Source: JAGVSV01 sp050952845 (GTDB lineage Bacteria; Bacillota; Clostridia; Christensenellales; Aristaeellaceae). From it: a stretch of DNA of 64,000 nt. The notes beneath the pieces are model-generated. The model searched no databases. It had not been told where the DNA came from and was given only the letters and a program-made list of their open reading frames with translations. The stretch covers positions 372,001-436,000 of the forward strand of contig JBMNLP010000001.1 in NCBI GenBank assembly GCA_050952845.1, written 5' to 3'. The stretch's first letter is position 1, and each line of letters starts with the position of its first letter. Below are positions 24,226 to 33,249 of this stretch, piece after piece. The translations under genes and the position numbers were made by a program.

Positions 24226-25161
24226 ATGATTTACACCATGACGCTTAGCCCCGCGCTGGACAGAACGCTGGTAGTGCCGGGGTTTTCAAAAGGGCGTGTC
24301 AACCGCGTTCAGCGCGTGATTGAGTCGCCGGGCGGCAAGGGCATCAACGTATCTTCCGCCATCCGCGCGCTGGGAGGCGACAGCCTGGCGCTGGGCCTTG
24401 TCGGCGGCGCCACGGGCGATGCCATCGAAGCCGCGCTGAACCATGCCGGCGTGCGGCACAGCTTTGTGCACGTTCCCGTGGCAACCCGCATCAACACCAA
24501 GGTGGTGGACCCCGAAAGCCATGCCACCACCGACATCAACGAGCCGGGCGCCCCGGTCGATTCATCGGCGCTGACGGCAGTGCTGTCCAAGGCTGATGCC
24601 ATGATGGCAGCGGGAGATGACCTGGTGCTGGCCGGCAGGCTTCCGCCCGGGGTACAGGTGGCTGATGTGACGGATTGGCTGGGCAGGCTCATCGGGCGCG
24701 GTGTCCGGGTGTGCCTTGATGCAGAGGGCGATCTGCTGCGCAAAGGTATACTGCCCGGCCTCGCCCTGGTCAAGCCCAATGCCGAGGAGTTTGCCGGGCT
24801 GACGGGGTTTGCCGGCAGCAGCGAACAGGATATTGCGCGGGAAGCGCAGCGCGTCGCCGGGCGCGGGGTGGGCTGCGTCATCGTGTCGCTGGGCAGCCGC
24901 GGCGCCGTGTTCGCGCAAGCGGACCGGGCCGTGTACGTGCCGGCCATCCGGGTGCCGGTGTTCAGCACGGTAGGCGCCGGCGACGCCATGGTGGCGGCAG
25001 CGGTGCTGGCGCAGCAGCAGGGCCTGCCCTTGGAGGCGTTGGCGCGGTATGCCGTGGCCGCAGCATCAGCCAAGGTGTCGGCAGAGGGGATAGCCGGCCT
25101 GACCCCCGCTGCGGTGGCAGCCCTGGCGGAGCGGGCGGAGGTTGTTAGTATCAAATTCTGA
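24226..25161 (+). CDS. fruK: 1-phosphofructokinase / hexose-phosphate kinase of the PfkB family
   Basis: The 311-residue kinase has the PfkB opening (MIYTMTLSPALDRTLVVPGF), signature 1 (SPGGKGINVSSAIRALGG, about 35-52) and signature 2 with the catalytic Asp in STVGAGDAMVAA (about 256-267). TMTLSPALD and GKGINVS are typical of the FruK/LacC/PfkB-phosphosugar subgroup, which phosphorylates fructose 1-phosphate or tagatose 6-phosphate. No fructose PTS is in the window, so the exact substrate is uncertain. It stands alone, ending at a bidirectional hairpin. A shortened, decayed copy of the same gene lies at 33250-33487. Confidence 0.85.
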   Translation: MIYTMTLSPALDRTLVVPGFSKGRVNRVQRVIESPGGKGINVSSAIRALGGDSLALGLVGGATGDAIEAALNHAGVRHSFVHVPVATRINTKVVDPESHATTDINEPGAPVDSSALTAVLSKADAMMAAGDDLVLAGRLPPGVQVADVTDWLGRLIGRGVRVCLDAEGDLLRKGILPGLALVKPNAEEFAGLTGFAGSSEQDIAREAQRVAGRGVGCVIVSLGSRGAVFAQADRAVYVPAIRVPVFSTVGAGDAMVAAAVLAQQQGLPLEALARYAVAAASAKVSAEGIAGLTPAAVAALAERAEVVSIKF

Positions 25162-25162
25162 A

Positions 25163-25188
25163 AGAGGCTGCCCTCCTGAGCAGCCTCT
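25163..25188. terminator. bidirectional hairpin between convergent fruK and the solute-binding protein gene
   Basis: AGAGGCTGC (25163-25171) and GCAGCCTCT (25180-25188) form a perfect 9-bp stem with an 8-base loop immediately after the fruK stop and 16 bases after the stop of the opposing gene. A-rich on one side only, so strongest for minus-strand transcripts. Confidence 0.75.
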
Positions 25189-25204
25189 CCTATGGGAAAG
25201 GGTA

Positions 25205-26689
25205 TTACCGGCTGATCATGCCGGTCAGATCATCTTTGTGCTGATCCCACCATTCATTTACGATGGCCTCAAGTTCATCGCCGCCTGTTTGCTTAAACTC
25301 CTCGATGAAACTGTCCCACTCATCCAGCGAGCGTGTCCCCACGATCATCTGCAGGAATGTATCGTAAACGAATGTGTTCACCGTTGGCGCCAGGCTGATA
25401 AACTCGTCGTTCGGCGACATAAAGCTGGTAGGATCATAATAGATGGGCGATGATTTCACGTTCTCTTGCATTTTCAGAAACTCTGCGTACAGTTTCTCGT
25501 TTTTTCGCACGCGCGTTTGCGACCAATAGATGTCATAGTCTTTGGCGATTGTGCTGGTTAAAAACTCACTGGCAAAGTTCTTTTCGTCTGTGAAAGCGGG
25601 ATTGATGGGCTGATATTCGTTCTCGCCTACGATCGAGTAGTGTGTGCCTTCCGTGCCGATGACAAATTCACGGAAGAGTTCAGGTGTCGATACCTTGATA
25701 TTGATCCAGTCCATCGCGGCTTCTGGATGCTCCGCAACCTTTGGTATCACCGTTATTTTGTCGGCGCTGCGGTTGATGGACATGCCGTGCCCATATTCCC
25801 CGGTTAACGGCGGCAGATAAGCATACGTGGCATCGGGGAAGTTGCTGAGCAGGGTTTCAGATGCTGAAGGCTCCTCCCACCAATAGACGCGGTTGATGGC
25901 TGCTGCGCCGGACAGGAATTTTTCCCGCGCTACAGCGCCTGAGTTTTGCGCCCATTCCGTGTCGATCAGCTTTTCGGTGTAAAGCTTGTTCATGTAGGCG
26001 ACATAGTCTTTGGCGCCCGGCGCCATGGCGCGATGCCTGATCCCGTCCTCTGTTACAATCCAATCATTGTATAGCCCAAATGCAGATGCAATTTCACTGA
26101 CAATCACGCCCGCGCCTGCCGCCGCCCCGGTCAAAGGGATGGTTCCGGTTTCATCCCTGACTTTGACCAAAGCATCATACAGCGCTTCCGGGGTGGTTGG
26201 CAGTTCCTTGACGCCTGCTTTCTCGAGGATATCGGTCCGTACACGCAATCCACTGTGATAGTTTTCGACAGAGAGCCTGTAAGGTATGCCAAGAATAGCG
26301 CCGTCCACTGTGGCGCTGGTCCATAAGCTGGGATTGGTTCCCTGCTGCACCGCTTGTCCCGCTTGCGCCAGCAGCTCATCCAGCGACATAAACGCCCCCA
26401 GATGCACCGTGTTGGCGAAGGAGTCGGGTGATAGGATCATGATGTCGTAAGGCTCGCGTGAGGCAAGGATCGCATTGAGTTTTGGCAGGCGCTCCTCGTT
26501 GGGCAAGGCGACATAAACCACCTTGTAGCCCGTCAGCTGTTCAAGGAGCGCTGCTGTCGGGTCAGCATTGGCATCAATGGTCGAGTACTCGGTTAACACA
26601 CGCAGCTCAGGCTTTTCCTCAGCCTGCACGGCACCGAGTGTGCCGGTTATAAGGGATAACAACAACAATAGAACAACGGTTTTTTTCAT
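25205..26689 (-). CDS. ABC transporter extracellular solute-binding protein (CUT1 sugar type)
   Basis: The 494-residue protein has a Sec signal (MKKTVVLLLLLSLI, cleavage near residue 23) without a lipobox cysteine, and the type-1 binding-protein fold: LTGYKVVYVALP, a linker with YDIMILSPDSFAN, and the C-terminal lobe with INRVYWWEEPSASETLL and MDWINIKVSTPELF. Length and the LplB/YtcP-type partners place it with the LipO-like oligosaccharide receptors of Clostridia and Bacilli. It is the last gene of the seven-gene operon running from 33151. No ATPase is encoded; these systems normally share an MsmX-like ATPase from elsewhere. Ligand unknown. Confidence 0.9.
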   Translation of the reverse strand: MKKTVVLLLLLSLITGTLGAVQAEEKPELRVLTEYSTIDANADPTAALLEQLTGYKVVYVALPNEERLPKLNAILASREPYDIMILSPDSFANTVHLGAFMSLDELLAQAGQAVQQGTNPSLWTSATVDGAILGIPYRLSVENYHSGLRVRTDILEKAGVKELPTTPEALYDALVKVRDETGTIPLTGAAAGAGVIVSEIASAFGLYNDWIVTEDGIRHRAMAPGAKDYVAYMNKLYTEKLIDTEWAQNSGAVAREKFLSGAAAINRVYWWEEPSASETLLSNFPDATYAYLPPLTGEYGHGMSINRSADKITVIPKVAEHPEAAMDWINIKVSTPELFREFVIGTEGTHYSIVGENEYQPINPAFTDEKNFASEFLTSTIAKDYDIYWSQTRVRKNEKLYAEFLKMQENVKSSPIYYDPTSFMSPNDEFISLAPTVNTFVYDTFLQMIVGTRSLDEWDSFIEEFKQTGGDELEAIVNEWWDQHKDDLTGMISR

Positions 26690-26792
26690 GACGATCTCCT
26701 TTCATACAATCGATTCCACGCCCACCGCGTGGGCAGCCGACAAGGTAAGTAACGCACCAAACTACAGGCGGCTTGCTGTGATCCATGGTCGC

Positions 26793-27677
26793 TCAGCCCT
26801 TCACCGACCCGATCATCACCCCCTTTGCAAAGTGTTTCTGCAGAAACGGATAAGCAGCTAAGATGGGTATTGTCGCAACGATTACAGAAGCCGCCACTGT
26901 AGATTGAGCAGTTATTTCACCATAGGCATGCACGCCATGCAACTCCAGAAAGACATCGGAGGCTGAGTAAATGATATCCTTTAGAACAAGCTGCAGCGAC
27001 CTCAGCTGAGGCATGGTTGTAAACATCATGGATGTGTGATAATTATTCCAGTACTCTACTGCATAAAACAAAGCAATAACAGCCAAAGCTGCTTTGGAAA
27101 CCGGCAGATAAATGCGCCAGAGCATCGAGAACTGTCCTGCACCGTCAATGACAGCCGCCTCCTCCAGCTCCACAGGCACGGATTCAAAAGTACTCTTTAG
27201 GATCAGCATGTTCATCGTGCTGAAAACCCCCGCCATCCACAGGATGTGAAAGGTGTTCAGCAAACCAAGGGCATTGATGACCAGATAGGTTGGGATCAAA
27301 CCGCCGGAGAATATCATTGTAAATATGGAAAAGAGAAGCATGACTTTGCGTCCACGCAAATACGGTTTGGATACCGCGTAAGCCGCGTGGCTGGTGACAA
27401 CCATGGCAACGAATGAACCCAACAGCGTTACGGTGACCGTAATGGCAAACCCCTGCATGAATCCTTTGTTTCCAACAACATACAGGTAGGAATCGAACTT
27501 CAGGTTTTGCAAGTCGGGCAGGATGCCCACCGTGCCGGTCAATATTGCCCGCTCAGAGCTGACCGATCTTGCTATGAGCATCAAAACCGGCAATATCATG
27601 CTGATGATTAGGATCAAAAAGAACAGATAGTTGATGTACAAGGCAATCGTCTCTGCCCTTGTCATGTTGCCCCGCAT
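26793..27677 (-). CDS. ABC sugar permease, YtcP/LplC type
   Basis: The ATG at 27677 overlaps the TGA of the partner permease by one base (TGATG), which is preferred to a GTG two codons upstream. The 294-residue inner-membrane protein has about six membrane helices and the EAA loop that contacts the ATPase (ELEEAAVIDGAGQFSMLWRIYLP, whose first half is ELEEAAVIDGAG). It ends in the motif VMIGSVKG, shared with the permease at 48942-49886. It pairs with the LplB-type permease to form the channel for the ligand of the downstream binding protein. Confidence 0.93.
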   Translation of the reverse strand: MRGNMTRAETIALYINYLFFLILIISMILPVLMLIARSVSSERAILTGTVGILPDLQNLKFDSYLYVVGNKGFMQGFAITVTVTLLGSFVAMVVTSHAAYAVSKPYLRGRKVMLLFSIFTMIFSGGLIPTYLVINALGLLNTFHILWMAGVFSTMNMLILKSTFESVPVELEEAAVIDGAGQFSMLWRIYLPVSKAALAVIALFYAVEYWNNYHTSMMFTTMPQLRSLQLVLKDIIYSASDVFLELHGVHAYGEITAQSTVAASVIVATIPILAAYPFLQKHFAKGVMIGSVKG

Positions 27678-28603
27678 CACCACAGCCCCCTTTTGAATAC
27701 TTTGGAGCTGATGTAGTTCGTGCCCATGATCATGACGAACCCAACCACGGACTCAAACAGCCCGATTGCTGTTGCCAAGCTGAATTTGCCGCTACCCACG
27801 CCTTCCCTGTAAACGAAGGTGCCGATCACATCAGCCGTCGCATAGACAGTGGGGTTATACATCACAAGTATCTGTGTGGTGCCGGCCAGCATGATGTTGC
27901 CAAGGCGCAAAGTCAACATCATCATGACAACAGGCAGGATGCCGGGCAGCGTAATATGCCATGTCTTCCTGAAGCCTCCCGCGCCGTCGACCTCTGCTGC
28001 CTCATACAGGGACTGGTCAATTGCAGACAAAGCCGCCAAGTACACAATGGTATTCCATCCGGCTTCCTTATAAAACTCCGTTAATAACAATGTAAAACGG
28101 AACGTCTGGTTGGCATAAAAGTTGATAGGCTGTCCACCCATTGCAACAATCACCGCATTGACCAATCCGCCTTGTGTTGATAAGAGGCTGGTAAAGATGC
28201 CGTGTATAATCACATAGGAGAGGAAATGGGGAATGTAGATGGCTGTTTGCGCGATTCGCTTATAGCGATATGCGCGGAATTCATTCAGCATCAGCGACAG
28301 AATGATGGGCAAAGGAAACAACACAACGATTTTCAACAAGCTGATTTCCAATGTATTCACAATCACGTTCAGAAACCTTGTTCGTGTGAACATTTGCTGA
28401 AAGTGTTTGAACCCGACCCAGGGGCTGGCGGCAAAACCATCAAAAACATTGTAATCCTTAAACGCAATCAGTATGCCCGGGATAGGCAGCAGCCTGAAAC
28501 AGATCATCCAGACAGCAGCAGGCACAAACATCAGGTAGAGCACCCAGCTGTTGCGGAAGGATTGTTTTGCTTTTTGATGGGCATAAGCCGTCAGGCTTCG
28601 CAT
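27677..28603 (-). CDS. ABC sugar permease, LplB type
   Basis: The 308-residue protein has the LplB opening (SWVLYLMFVPAAVWMICF), about six membrane helices, and the EAA loop SLYEAAEVDGAGGFRKTWHI near residue 200. It ends RGLW in the style of this family. Its ATG at 28603 overlaps the end of the FAD-oxidoreductase gene by 13 bases and its TGA overlaps the next permease, so all three are tightly coupled. It is one half of the channel; the ligand is not known. Confidence 0.93.
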   Translation of the reverse strand: MRSLTAYAHQKAKQSFRNSWVLYLMFVPAAVWMICFRLLPIPGILIAFKDYNVFDGFAASPWVGFKHFQQMFTRTRFLNVIVNTLEISLLKIVVLFPLPIILSLMLNEFRAYRYKRIAQTAIYIPHFLSYVIIHGIFTSLLSTQGGLVNAVIVAMGGQPINFYANQTFRFTLLLTEFYKEAGWNTIVYLAALSAIDQSLYEAAEVDGAGGFRKTWHITLPGILPVVMMMLTLRLGNIMLAGTTQILVMYNPTVYATADVIGTFVYREGVGSGKFSLATAIGLFESVVGFVMIMGTNYISSKVFKRGLW

Positions 28604-29982
28604 GACAGTTCCTTTCTGTCGAAGGCGGACAAAAATGCTCGCCCCGGTATCCCGCCTTGTGCGACAATTTTCGACTGCAGCTCTCTGACAGACACGGCGG
28701 TGACATCAGCATCTTTTTGGGAGGCCATGGCAGCAGCAATGCCGGCAGCCTGCCCCATGGCCATCACTGTTGGCGTGATCCGCGCGGAAGCCGACGCTTC
28801 ATGGGTTGCGCCGACACATCGGCCTGTGACCAGCAGGTTGGTCGCCTTCATAGGCAGCATGACCCGGTAAGGGATGTCGTAACAGCAGGAAGAGTCTGTC
28901 TTGGTCCATAGCAGGCCCTGGTCTGACGGGTCATGAATATCGATGGGGAAAGCGCACATGGCAATGCAGTCCTCAAATTCTGCGCAGGACAGAACGTCCT
29001 CCTCCGTCAACATATACGCCGCCATGATATGCCGTGTTTCGCGCACACCGATGCTGTCGCCGGTCTGGATGAGGAAACAGTTTTCAAACCCGTCAATATG
29101 CGCTGTTAAAAACCGCATGATGTCATCGACCTGCGCATGCGCATCCATTTCAGCCTGCGTCAGATCATCCGCATTTGTGCCATCCTTCTTCACAACACGC
29201 GTCATATTGACGATGGCTTCACCCGGTCTGATGCCCTGAAACAACAGCACCCGGTCACGGTTCAGGGTTAATGAGCCATTGGCTTTCGCATGCGCAACTT
29301 TATCGAAATACCCGGATATGGCGACATACTGCATATCCGCACCCTGATTCCCCAGAATGAATTGCTCAGGATGGGCTTTAACATAATTGCATACCTGATT
29401 AAAGTCTATGCCGCCAATTTTCATCATCAGCGTCATGGGCTGAGAAAATTCATCCCAAACCCGCCCTACGGTAAAAGGCTGTTTTGTAAGCGCCGCGAGA
29501 TCACCATCGCCTGTGGCATCAATGAAAACGCTGGCTTCGAACATCCTGGCACCGCCCTTGCCAACCGCGGTGATGCTGTTTACGCGCTTTTTATCATATT
29601 TGGCATTGCTGACAAACATGCCCAAATGAAGCTGCAAATTCCGTTCTTCACGCAGCATGTCAAAGTATACTTGCTTGAGCAGAGCAGCATCCACAGGCGT
29701 GATCGCTGATGTAACGCCAATGGGGTCAGGAAGATGCCCCAGCGTACCGCCCCGAGCGGCCAGCCGGTCGATTACTTCCTGCGCCAAACCGCGTATAATG
29801 GGGACATCACCGGCATAAAACCCCATCAAGGGCCCCACCAGCGACGTGGTGTTCATGCCGCCGGGATTTGCGTGCCGTTCAATGAGCCGAACGGATGCGT
29901 TTTCACGCGCTGCCGCTATCGCAGCCATCATGCCGGCTGGACCTGCACCGGCAACAAGCACATCTACTTTTTCCTCGACCAC
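28591..29982 (-). CDS. FAD-dependent oxidoreductase (FAD_oxidored family)
   Basis: This 463-residue flavoprotein has the dinucleotide loop VLVAGAGPAGMMAAIAAAREN near residue 9 (GAGPAG), then ERHANPGGMNTTSLVGPLMGF typical of the FAD_oxidored group, the FAD-binding IDATGDGDLAAL near 155, and a closing motif VTGRCVGATHEASASAR. No signal peptide, so cytoplasmic. GTG start at 29982 has AGGAGG six bases upstream. Members of this family accompany carbohydrate-utilisation genes and oxidise or reduce sugars or sugar-derived alcohols, but few are characterised. Its 3' end overlaps the permease gene, so it acts on the imported compound or its product. Confidence 0.88.
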   Translation of the reverse strand: MVEEKVDVLVAGAGPAGMMAAIAAARENASVRLIERHANPGGMNTTSLVGPLMGFYAGDVPIIRGLAQEVIDRLAARGGTLGHLPDPIGVTSAITPVDAALLKQVYFDMLREERNLQLHLGMFVSNAKYDKKRVNSITAVGKGGARMFEASVFIDATGDGDLAALTKQPFTVGRVWDEFSQPMTLMMKIGGIDFNQVCNYVKAHPEQFILGNQGADMQYVAISGYFDKVAHAKANGSLTLNRDRVLLFQGIRPGEAIVNMTRVVKKDGTNADDLTQAEMDAHAQVDDIMRFLTAHIDGFENCFLIQTGDSIGVRETRHIMAAYMLTEEDVLSCAEFEDCIAMCAFPIDIHDPSDQGLLWTKTDSSCCYDIPYRVMLPMKATNLLVTGRCVGATHEASASARITPTVMAMGQAAGIAAAMASQKDADVTAVSVRELQSKIVAQGGIPGRAFLSAFDRKELSCEA

Positions 29983-30005
29983 AGCAAACCTCCTGATGAT
30001 TCGCG

Positions 30006-31460
30006 TCAGACTGTTACCGTAACATCCAGCTCAAATGTTCGCGGCCATGGCAGCCGGTATTCCGCAGCAATGGGATGACCCTTGAATACCGGACTTTTCT
30101 GAACAGCCTCCCGCATGTATATTTGCAAGAGGCGCTCAGCGCATTCCTTGTCAGCGAGCGCATAGGTATCTTCACCAGCGCTCTTGAGTTCATTTTGCAG
30201 CTGATTTCGTACATGCCCCTGGTACAGCAAATCATCCAGCAAGCGCTCGACTGTAAAGCGTTGGTTGGCGTGGCTGTCGTTTCCCAGCTGCAACTGGGCC
30301 AGCAATGTGCCCAGGGAGTTGGATGCGGTGTTCCATGCAGCATAGCCGCTTAAAGCCATCACGTCCATCTTCTCCGAAAGAGCGTTCATAAAGCCGATGG
30401 ACCCGCCATTGGCAAAGCATACATCCAATAAACCGACCGGTTTACCGTATTGCATCAAGTCCAAAACCCTGCCGGCCAATGCCCTGTTTGCTTCCTGATC
30501 GTTATCGGCTTGTGTATTCTGATAGAGCGCATCTTGTTGAGGTTCATTGATAGGAGGAAGCACACAGAGGATCTTGTCCGCTTCTTCAAGCGAAACCATG
30601 TCGATCCCCGCAAACCTGCAGCTGCTGTTGATATTCTCATAAAAAGGCCTGTCTTCATATTTTGCAACGAAATCACAGGCAGATCTCCCAAGCGGTTCTA
30701 CATATAGTTTCATGGGCTTGGGGGCCAACCTCGCAGCGCACAGGCAACCGCCTTCATCTGCGCCGTTGTGCAGCGATATGCGCCCGGCTAACCCCTGGGC
30801 ATGGATGGTTTCGAGTAGTTTTTGCTGTTCCAGCTTATGAAATCCCAGGGGCTGTGCGTCCTCCTGAAGCAGTAAAAGCCGGTTCACTGCACCATCGCGC
30901 ACAAAACCGATACATGCCTTGTTCACCTCATGGTTCCGGTCACGGACATCATGGTATTTTTTCAATATACGGGCAGGAATGCGGGCTGCCAGGCTATCCG
31001 CTTCCTCAATCGTTTCGGCATTTGGATGAATGGTTGCCTTGTACGATGCCTGAGAGTACGCAGTCACCAGGTGATGCCAGGCAACATCATCGGCGCTTAA
31101 CGTGCTGGTAGATGCGCGCATGATGATGCTGTAAGCCATGATATCAAGAGACGGGTTGATGCGCTTCAATTCCGGTATGATCTGCAGGCGGTTGAGCGCT
31201 TCCTGTACCGGCACATGATCCTCCCTGGATGCCAAAAGGGAACCAAAGGCAAGATGATCCACCGCCAGAATCAATGCGTCGGCATCGGCAGCTTCCTTCA
31301 ACAAAAAATCTTTTGTATCGGCATAAAGCGCCGGCGTGCGGAAATGGTCCATTTTATCCATGTCCGGGATGCTGCAGGTCAACCCGGCCATGGATAACAG
31401 CTGCACAGGAAAACGCATATTGCAGGGACGTGAATCGAGAGGCAGGTATACGATCTTCAT
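30006..31460 (-). CDS. DUF4127 family protein
   Basis: The 484-residue protein opens MKIVYLPLDSRPCNMRFPVQ and continues with the conserved DUF4127 blocks AVDHLAFGSLLASR, YSIIMRASTSTLSA and DEGGCLCAARLA. I chose the ATG at 31460 because it starts the conserved block and has GGAGC upstream; it lies 25 bases after the stop of the TIM-barrel gene. The C-terminal half contains YGKPVGLLDVCFANGG and SGYAAWNTASNSLGT. The family has no described biochemical activity; several charged and Asn residues in these blocks look like an active site. Cytoplasmic. Its fixed place in this operon argues for action on the imported substrate. Confidence 0.88.
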   Translation of the reverse strand: MKIVYLPLDSRPCNMRFPVQLLSMAGLTCSIPDMDKMDHFRTPALYADTKDFLLKEAADADALILAVDHLAFGSLLASREDHVPVQEALNRLQIIPELKRINPSLDIMAYSIIMRASTSTLSADDVAWHHLVTAYSQASYKATIHPNAETIEEADSLAARIPARILKKYHDVRDRNHEVNKACIGFVRDGAVNRLLLLQEDAQPLGFHKLEQQKLLETIHAQGLAGRISLHNGADEGGCLCAARLAPKPMKLYVEPLGRSACDFVAKYEDRPFYENINSSCRFAGIDMVSLEEADKILCVLPPINEPQQDALYQNTQADNDQEANRALAGRVLDLMQYGKPVGLLDVCFANGGSIGFMNALSEKMDVMALSGYAAWNTASNSLGTLLAQLQLGNDSHANQRFTVERLLDDLLYQGHVRNQLQNELKSAGEDTYALADKECAERLLQIYMREAVQKSPVFKGHPIAAEYRLPWPRTFELDVTVTV

Positions 31461-31485
31461 ATTCGTTGCTCCATGATGCATGCAT

Positions 31486-32172
31486 TCAAAAAATGCGGTC
31501 AATTTTGTTTCTGAAAGCCTGTATGCTTCGCACAATGTCATCCTGTTCTGTGCCGGTGACAACAGCGCCGATCATGATACCCCTGATGCCGGCTTCAGCT
31601 AAAGAAGGCAAGTCCTCCGGATCAATCTTGCGCTGGGTGGGCACCACCACCGGCAGCTGTGTCGCCTGGCAGAGCCTCTTGTAAGCAATGAGGTCACGCG
31701 CGGATACCGGCTGACCATATTGGTCCGCAGGGATGATGGAAGCTTCAAGCGCCTGGATGCCCAATGAAGCAAACAATGACGCCTCCTCCATCGCGTACCC
31801 GTGTCCGGCGGCAACCATCAGAGGAACCTTTTTGCGCAACAGACAGATTGGCGTGTGATGCGCATACAGGGAAAAGAAGTCAAAGGGCAACTCCATTGCT
31901 TTTACCATATCCCGGCTGATGTCTTTCATGTCTGCTCCGGGCACCAAACCAACCGGCCCTTTAGCGGTCTCGAGCATATGGCGGAATGTTTCCTGATATT
32001 GCGTGAAGGAGCCAAATCCATTGCCTGATGCATTGTGCACCAAATTGCAGTGCACTTTTACAGCGTCGGCACCTGCTTCAAAAGCCGCCTGGCTGAGAAC
32101 CGCGTCATTACGGGGCAGGCTGACAATCAACGTCATGGGGCAGGAGTGTAGCATACTGATAAGCCGGCTCAT
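31486..32172 (-). CDS. TIM-barrel protein of unknown substrate
   Basis: The 228-residue protein looks like a compact phosphate-binding TIM barrel: TLIVSLPRNDAVLSQAAFEAG, then GADAVKVHCNLVHNASG at about residue 35, LVPGADMKDIS, VAAGHGYAMEEASLFAS, and the phosphate-type loop AEAGIRGIMIGAVVTGTEQD at the C-terminus. This ordering resembles epimerases and aldolases such as NanE-type or KDPG-type enzymes, but no characterised family is certain. I chose ATG 32172 because GGAGG is six bases upstream; another ATG at 32178 abuts the site. Its start lies inside the 3' end of the ROK repressor gene. Confidence 0.75.
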   Translation of the reverse strand: MSRLISMLHSCPMTLIVSLPRNDAVLSQAAFEAGADAVKVHCNLVHNASGNGFGSFTQYQETFRHMLETAKGPVGLVPGADMKDISRDMVKAMELPFDFFSLYAHHTPICLLRKKVPLMVAAGHGYAMEEASLFASLGIQALEASIIPADQYGQPVSARDLIAYKRLCQATQLPVVVPTQRKIDPEDLPSLAEAGIRGIMIGAVVTGTEQDDIVRSIQAFRNKIDRIF

Positions 32173-33151
32173 GTTCATCCTCCTTGATAGCTGTTGATGG
32201 GGTTTTTCGACGCGGTGCGGAAGGTGTCGCGTGTATGGCGTACAGTTGTTCAAACCACTTGATCTGCGCATACAGGGCGGACGATATTTCGAAATAAAAC
32301 GCCGGGGTTGCAATCGGTTGGACGCAGGGCAAATCGAAAAGGTGGGTTACATCCGTAAGGGCTTTGGTTATACCCAGCATCTCCATGATACCTTGCATGG
32401 TGCTGCCGGTCAGCACCCCATCGCTGATGGTCATGCAGGAATCCCGCTCTCCCCTGCATATTCTGCCGTCCATAATCAAGGCTGCTCGTTGTGGTATTCT
32501 GGAGAAATAGCAGAGCGCGCTTTCCAGGCGTTTTGCATGCCCCAGAACCTGCTGGTAAACAGCACCGACATAGGAAAGGTTGTCAACAAAGGTCATGATG
32601 CCAAACTTCCGTTCGAGAATCTCCTTGATGGGCACATTGTGCCAATGAATGTCAAACCCTTCCAGCACAATGCCCTGCTCAAACGCTACCCTGCCGGAAA
32701 CACCCAGCCCAATGGCGATTAAGGGCGGCATATTAACCGATAACAGCGTTCGCTCTATCACGGCATAGAGGGTTTGCAGCAAGTCCCCGTCAACAATGGA
32801 TATGGTCTCCTGATCAAGCGGTTCGGAACGCATGTTGCATAACGCCATGTGCAGCGCATCTGGTTCCAGCGTTATGCCAAGGAATGCGCCATAGTCATCG
32901 TGTATGCCATATAATACCGCTTGCCGCCCTCCGGTGGACTTCTGTGTGCCAACAGCTGAAAGCACGCCGAGTTGCATCAGCGCATTGATGGTGTCGGATA
33001 CGGTGGTTGTGCTTAAACCGGTTAACTGCATCATGTCCATCTTCGTCATATTCCCATACGAAAGCAGATACAGCATCATGTTGCGTATATTCCACGCCTT
33101 GATGTCGTGTACCATACCGAACATTTCATCATGTCCCCGGGTAATCACCAC
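32108..33151 (-). CDS. ROK/NagC-type transcriptional repressor
   Basis: The 347-residue protein has an N-terminal winged helix (NMMLYLLSYGNMTKMDMMQLTG then STTTVSDTINALMQLGVLS; residues ~25-70) followed by a ROK domain (GIGLGVSGRVAFEQGIVLEGF, about 145). It lacks the ROK-kinase zinc cysteines in CxCGxxGC form and ends in an unusually charged tail. GTG start with GAGGTG upstream. It is the first gene of the operon, with its own promoter just upstream, so it probably autoregulates and derepresses the operon when the imported sugar or its derivative binds. Its last 65 bases overlap the next gene. Confidence 0.87.
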   Translation of the reverse strand: MVITRGHDEMFGMVHDIKAWNIRNMMLYLLSYGNMTKMDMMQLTGLSTTTVSDTINALMQLGVLSAVGTQKSTGGRQAVLYGIHDDYGAFLGITLEPDALHMALCNMRSEPLDQETISIVDGDLLQTLYAVIERTLLSVNMPPLIAIGLGVSGRVAFEQGIVLEGFDIHWHNVPIKEILERKFGIMTFVDNLSYVGAVYQQVLGHAKRLESALCYFSRIPQRAALIMDGRICRGERDSCMTISDGVLTGSTMQGIMEMLGITKALTDVTHLFDLPCVQPIATPAFYFEISSALYAQIKWFEQLYAIHATPSAPRRKTPSTAIKEDEHEPAYQYATLLPHDVDCQPAP

Positions 33152-33182
33152 TTTTTACGCACCTCGTAATAAGGTTGCTTTT

Positions 33183-33211
33183 ATAGTAGTTGATCCCTGT
33201 CTATATGTCAA
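33183..33211 (-). promoter_or_regulatory. promoter of the seven-gene transport/oxidoreductase operon
   Basis: On the minus strand TTGACA (33211-33206) is followed after 17 bases by TACTAT (33188-33183), about 32 bases upstream of the ROK repressor GTG. Confidence 0.65.
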
Positions 33212-33249
33212 GGAATATTTTTGCGATCTACTTTGATGTGAGGCACTGT

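Noticed and set aside
24039..24227. 62-codon minus-strand frame before fruK
   Set aside because: No ribosome site, overlaps the divergent start, composition unlike a known family.
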